Source of the DNA: CAZAAW01 sp964483325
GTDB lineage: Bacteria; Pseudomonadota; Alphaproteobacteria; Rhizobiales; Kaistiaceae
Direction: 5' to 3'
NCBI GenBank assembly: GCA_964483325.1
Contig: CAZAAW010000032.1
Span: 1 to 26,752 of the forward strand
DNA length: 26,752 bases
The position numbers and the translations under genes were made by a program. The number at the start of each line of letters is the position of its first letter. Positions within the stretch are counted from its first letter, which is position 1. This document shows positions 23,352 to 26,752 of the stretch, piece by piece. The notes under the pieces were generated by a model. The model searched no databases and was not told where the DNA came from. It was given only the letters and a program-made list of their open reading frames with translations.

Positions 23352-26057
23352 ATGGCGAGACAAGAAACCGAAGCGGATACGCCGGCCGGCCGGCCGACGC
23401 CGATGATGGAACAATATCTGGAGATCAAGGCGGCCAATGCCGACTATCTCCTGTTCTATCGCATGGGCGATTTCTACGAGCTGTTCTTCGACGATGCCGT
23501 CGCCGCCTCGCAGGCGCTCGGCATCGCCCTCACCAAGCGCGGCAAGCATCTCGGCGCCGACATCCCGATGTGCGGCGTGCCGGTGCATGCCGCCGACGAC
23601 TACCTGCAGAAGCTGATCGCCGCCGGCTTCCGCGTCGCCGTGTGCGACCAGACCGAAGACCCGGCGGAGGCGAAGAAGCGCGGCGGCCGCTCGGTGGTGA
23701 GCCGCGCCGTGCGCCGCCTGGTGACGCGCGGCACGCTGACGGAGGAAAAGCTTCTCGATGCGCGGGCGGCAAGCTTCCTCACCGCCATCGCCCGCAGCCG
23801 CGACTCCGGCGGCGACCAATACGGCCTGGCGACGATCGACATCTCGACGGGCGATTTCCGCATCGGCCTTGCCGAGGGCCCGGCCCTGCCGGCCGAGATC
23901 GCCCGCCTCGAGCCGCGCGAGGTGCTGGTGCCGGAGGCGCTGCTTTCCGACGCCGCCCTGGCGCCGCTATGGCGCAGTCTCGGTCCGGCGGTGACGCCGC
24001 TGCCGCCGGCCTTCTTCGACGGCGCCACGGCGGCGCCGCGCCTGGCCGCCGCCTTCGGCCTCTCGACCCTCGATGGCCACGGCAGCTTCAGCCGCACCGA
24101 GCTGGCGGCCGCCGCGGCGGCACTCGCCTATGTCGAGAAGACGCAGATCGAGGCGCGGCCGCAGCTGGCGCCGCCGGTGCGCGAGAGCGCCGGCGCGGCG
24201 ATGCTGATCGACGCAGCGACGCGCGCCAATCTGGAGTTGACGCAGACGCTCGGCGGCGAGCGCCGCGGCAGCCTCCTTGCTGCCATCGACCGCACCGTCA
24301 CCGGCGCCGGGGCGCGCCTGCTCGCCCAGCGCCTCGCCAGCCCGTCGACCGATCCGGCGCTGATCGACGCCCGGCTCGACGCCGTCGGTTTCCTGCTCGG
24401 CCAGACGACGCTGCGCCGGCGCCTGCGCGACCGGCTCGCCGCCGTGCCCGACATGGCCCGCGCCCTGTCGCGGCTGTCGCTGGAGCGCGGCGGCCCGCGC
24501 GACCTCAACGCCATCCGCACCGGGCTGGAGGCGGCCGGCGCCATCGCCGCAGACCTTGCCGGGATCGGCGCCATGCCAGCCGAGCTGGCGGAGGCGACGG
24601 CCGATCTTGCCGCCGTGCCGCCGGCTCTCGGCGAGGCGCTGGCAGCGGCGCTCGCCGACGAGCTGCCGCTCCTGAAGCGCGACGGCAATTTCATCCGCGC
24701 CGGCGCCAGGGGCGAGCTCGACGAGGCGCGGGCGCTGCGCGACGAAAGCCGCAAGGTCATCGCCGGCCTGCAGGCCCGCTACGCCGCCGAGACGGACCTG
24801 CGGGCGCTGAAGATCAAGCACAACAACGTGCTCGGCTATTTCATCGAGGTGTCGAGCCCGGCCGGCGACCGGCTGCTGGCGCCGCCGCTGAATGCCCGCT
24901 TCATCCATCGCCAGACAATGGCCGGAGCGCTGCGCTTCTCGACCACCGAGCTCGGCGACCTCGAAGCCCGCATCGCCGGCGCTGCCGAAAAGGCCCTCGC
25001 CATCGAGCTCGCTTTGTTCGACGAACTGGAGGACAAGGTCGTCGCGGCGGCCGACGCCATCCGCCGCACCGCCGCGGCGCTGGCGGTCCTCGACGTCACC
25101 GCCGGGCTGGCGGTGCTGGCCGAGGCCGAGGGCTACGGACGGCCGCAGGTCGACACCTCGCTCGCCTTCGCCGTCGCGGGCGGCCGGCATCCGGTGGTGG
25201 AGCAGGCGCTGCGCCAGGATGGCGGCAAGCCCTTCATCGCCAACGATGCCGATCTCGGGCCGCTGCAGGGCGGCGGCGACGGCCGCATCTGGCTGATCAC
25301 CGGTCCCAACATGGCCGGCAAGTCGACGTTCCTGCGCCAGAACGCGCTCATCGCCATCCTGGCGCAGATGGGCTCCTACGTCCCGGCGAAGACCGCCCAT
25401 ATCGGCATCGTCGACCGCCTGTTCTCGCGCGTCGGGGCGGCGGATGACCTTGCCCGCGGCCGCTCGACCTTCATGGTCGAGATGGTCGAGACGGCGGCGA
25501 TCCTCAACCAGGCCGGGCAGCGCTCGCTGGTCATCCTCGACGAGATCGGCCGCGGCACGGCGACCTTCGACGGCCTCTCCATCGCCTGGGCGGCGATCGA
25601 GCACCTGCACGATTCCAACCGCAGCCGGTCGCTCTTCGCGACGCATTACCACGAGCTGACGGCGCTGGCGCAGCGCCTGCCGCGGCTTCACAACGCCACC
25701 GTGCGGGTCAAGGAATGGAAGGGAGAGGTCGCCTTCCTGCACGAGATCGTGCCCGGCGCCGCCGACCGCTCCTACGGCATCCAGGTAGCGCGTCTCGCCG
25801 GCCTGCCGAAGCCGGTGATCGAACGCGCCCGGGCGGTGCTGAAGCAGCTGGAGGCGGCCGACCGCCGCTCGCCGGCCGCAGCGCTGATCGACGACCTGCC
25901 GCTCTTCAGCGCCGCCCGCAGCACCGCGCCGGAGCCCGAGCCGCCGGCACCTGATCCGCTGGCCGAGGCACTGGACGCCATCGACCCCAACGAACTGACG
26001 CCGCGCCAGGCGCTGGAGGCGCTCTACCGGCTGAAGGCGCTGGCGCAAAAAAGCTAG
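23352..26057 (+). CDS. mutS: DNA mismatch repair protein MutS
   Basis: MutS recognises mismatches and small loops and recruits MutL. The 901-residue product has the mismatch-wedging GDFYELF with Phe41 and Glu43 in domain I. A connector follows (YGLATIDISTGDFRIG), then the lever and clamp (GSLLAAIDRTVTGAGARLL, IKHNNVLGYFIEV). The ATPase domain carries Walker A GPNMAGKST at 651-659, the TFMVEMVE signature, Walker B LVILDEIGRGT and FATHYHEL. The C-terminal tail ends in a DPNELTPRQALEALYRLK segment typical of tetramer-forming MutS. I chose the ATG at 23352 because family members begin a short way before TPMMEQYLEIK; the longer frame to 23115 adds a basic low-complexity stretch that crosses the maeB promoter. 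Confidence 0.98.
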   Translation: MARQETEADTPAGRPTPMMEQYLEIKAANADYLLFYRMGDFYELFFDDAVAASQALGIALTKRGKHLGADIPMCGVPVHAADDYLQKLIAAGFRVAVCDQTEDPAEAKKRGGRSVVSRAVRRLVTRGTLTEEKLLDARAASFLTAIARSRDSGGDQYGLATIDISTGDFRIGLAEGPALPAEIARLEPREVLVPEALLSDAALAPLWRSLGPAVTPLPPAFFDGATAAPRLAAAFGLSTLDGHGSFSRTELAAAAAALAYVEKTQIEARPQLAPPVRESAGAAMLIDAATRANLELTQTLGGERRGSLLAAIDRTVTGAGARLLAQRLASPSTDPALIDARLDAVGFLLGQTTLRRRLRDRLAAVPDMARALSRLSLERGGPRDLNAIRTGLEAAGAIAADLAGIGAMPAELAEATADLAAVPPALGEALAAALADELPLLKRDGNFIRAGARGELDEARALRDESRKVIAGLQARYAAETDLRALKIKHNNVLGYFIEVSSPAGDRLLAPPLNARFIHRQTMAGALRFSTTELGDLEARIAGAAEKALAIELALFDELEDKVVAAADAIRRTAAALAVLDVTAGLAVLAEAEGYGRPQVDTSLAFAVAGGRHPVVEQALRQDGGKPFIANDADLGPLQGGGDGRIWLITGPNMAGKSTFLRQNALIAILAQMGSYVPAKTAHIGIVDRLFSRVGAADDLARGRSTFMVEMVETAAILNQAGQRSLVILDEIGRGTATFDGLSIAWAAIEHLHDSNRSRSLFATHYHELTALAQRLPRLHNATVRVKEWKGEVAFLHEIVPGAADRSYGIQVARLAGLPKPVIERARAVLKQLEAADRRSPAAALIDDLPLFSAARSTAPEPEPPAPDPLAEALDAIDPNELTPRQALEALYRLKALAQKS

Positions 26058-26171
26058 CGACGAAACGGTGACGCAATATCGACGCCGTCGGCCGGAAACA
26101 CCGCCGGCGTAGTCATCGGTCCCAACAAAGCAAATCGCGTCCCTCGCAAGACGCTACGGGAACCGATCGAC

Positions 26172-26735
26172 ATGGACCTCTACGACATCCTCCTCTTCGG
26201 CCATATCGCCTGCGCCATCGTCTGGCTCGGCGGTGGCTTCATGCTGACCGTGATGGGCATCCGCGCCGAACGCGCCGGCAGCGCCGCCGCCCTCGGCCGC
26301 GTCCTCGACGACATGGCCGCTCTCGGCGGCATCCTCTTCATGCCTGCCTCGCTGGCCACGCTCGCCTTCGGTATCGGCCTGATGATCGTCGGGCCGTGGA
26401 GCTTCGCCGACTTCTGGGTCATCCTCGGCCTCGCCGGCATCGCCTCGACGATCGTCATCGGCACCACCGTGCTGAAGCCGGTCTCCGAGCGCCTCAGCCG
26501 CATGGTCGCCGCCGAGGGCCTGACTGCCGCGGCGGTGGCCGACATGGGCCGGCTGGCCCGCATTGGCCGCATCGACGCCGTCGTCCTCTTCATGGTGGTC
26601 GCCGACATGGCGCTGAAGCCGGCGCTCACCGATTACGCCACGCTGGCCGCCATGGCGGCGGTGCTGCTGGCGCTTGTCGCCCTCATCCTGACCCGGCCGT
26701 TCAACGTGCGGCCCGACATTCAGCCGGCGGGGTAA
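26172..26735 (+). CDS. DUF2269-like integral membrane protein
   Basis: The 187-residue product has four to five membrane helices, beginning with DILLFGHIACAIVWLGGGFM. The early His in a GHIACAIVWLGGG context is typical of DUF2269 and related four-helix membrane families, where it may bind heme or metal, but that is not known. Other segments are MPASLATLAFGIGLMIVG, FWVILGLAGIASTIVIG, IGRIDAVVLFMVVADM and AAMAAVLLALVALIL. The ATG at 26172 follows GGGAA. It lies 114 bases after mutS on the same strand, and a link in function is not suggested. The family call is by general resemblance, so sequence search could change it. Confidence 0.6.
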   Translation: MDLYDILLFGHIACAIVWLGGGFMLTVMGIRAERAGSAAALGRVLDDMAALGGILFMPASLATLAFGIGLMIVGPWSFADFWVILGLAGIASTIVIGTTVLKPVSERLSRMVAAEGLTAAAVADMGRLARIGRIDAVVLFMVVADMALKPALTDYATLAAMAAVLLALVALILTRPFNVRPDIQPAG

Positions 26736-26752
26736 TCCCGCCCCCTCGCCCC

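Noticed and set aside
23967..26048. Minus-strand open frame of 693 codons antisense to mutS
   Set aside because: Same explanation; mutS is unmistakable on the plus strand.

Overview
The window looks like core chromosome of a high-GC alphaproteobacterium, most probably a member of the Hyphomicrobiales (Rhizobiales). I base this on the gene content and order: aroA-cmk-rpsA beside a FYDLN-acid-domain gene and a tRNA-Ala, dnaK-dnaJ followed by a PmtA-like phospholipid methyltransferase, a pyrF-DUF1330-dapB-gpmA run, a DUF2852 gene, and a malic enzyme-phosphotransacetylase gene divergent from mutS. The genus cannot be fixed from sequence alone. Almost every gene starts with ATG or GTG, is intact and has the same strong G/C third-position bias, so I see no clear sign of recent transfer.

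Layout. 1-3355 (minus): rpsA (cut by the window edge), cmk and aroA, an operon in which aroA and cmk overlap by 4 nt. 3549-4146 (plus): a TIGR02300/FYDLN gene, tRNA-Ala(GGC) and a terminator. 4256-6993: a small secreted protein (plus), then a NUDIX hydrolase, an epoxide hydrolase and its likely WYL-type regulator (minus). 7247-8580 (plus): a DUF2852 membrane protein and a YgjP/DUF45 metallopeptidase. 8713-11875 (minus): an FMN reductase, pyrF, DUF1330, dapB and gpmA, closely packed and probably one operon. 11997-15865 (minus): dnaK, dnaJ and a pmtA-like gene; dnaK has a good RpoH-type heat-shock promoter. 16218-17821 (plus): a glycine-rich small membrane protein, a small secreted protein, a 36-residue membrane micro-ORF and alkB. 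17908-20132 (minus): a VOC protein and an exported PQQ-dependent dehydrogenase. 20244-20822 (plus): a rhomboid-like protein. 20812-23097 (minus): maeB. 23352-26057 (plus): mutS. 26172-26735 (plus): a DUF2269-like membrane protein.

How the genes relate. Most are housekeeping: translation, shikimate, lysine and pyrimidine synthesis, glycolysis, protein folding, DNA repair and anaplerosis. The accessory elements are the epoxide hydrolase with its WYL regulator, the orphan PQQ dehydrogenase whose active site carries the Asp-x-Asp pattern seen in lanthanide-using enzymes, and several small membrane or secreted proteins of unknown role.

I found no mobile element, CRISPR array, phage remnant, toxin-antitoxin pair or defence locus, and no convincing wholly new system. 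The observations most worth a second look are regulatory (the dnaK promoter region, dyads at the PQQ dehydrogenase start site and upstream of the epoxide hydrolase), the orphan PQQ dehydrogenase, the small ORFs at 16218-17196, and a palindrome at 17837 that resembles a dispersed repeat.
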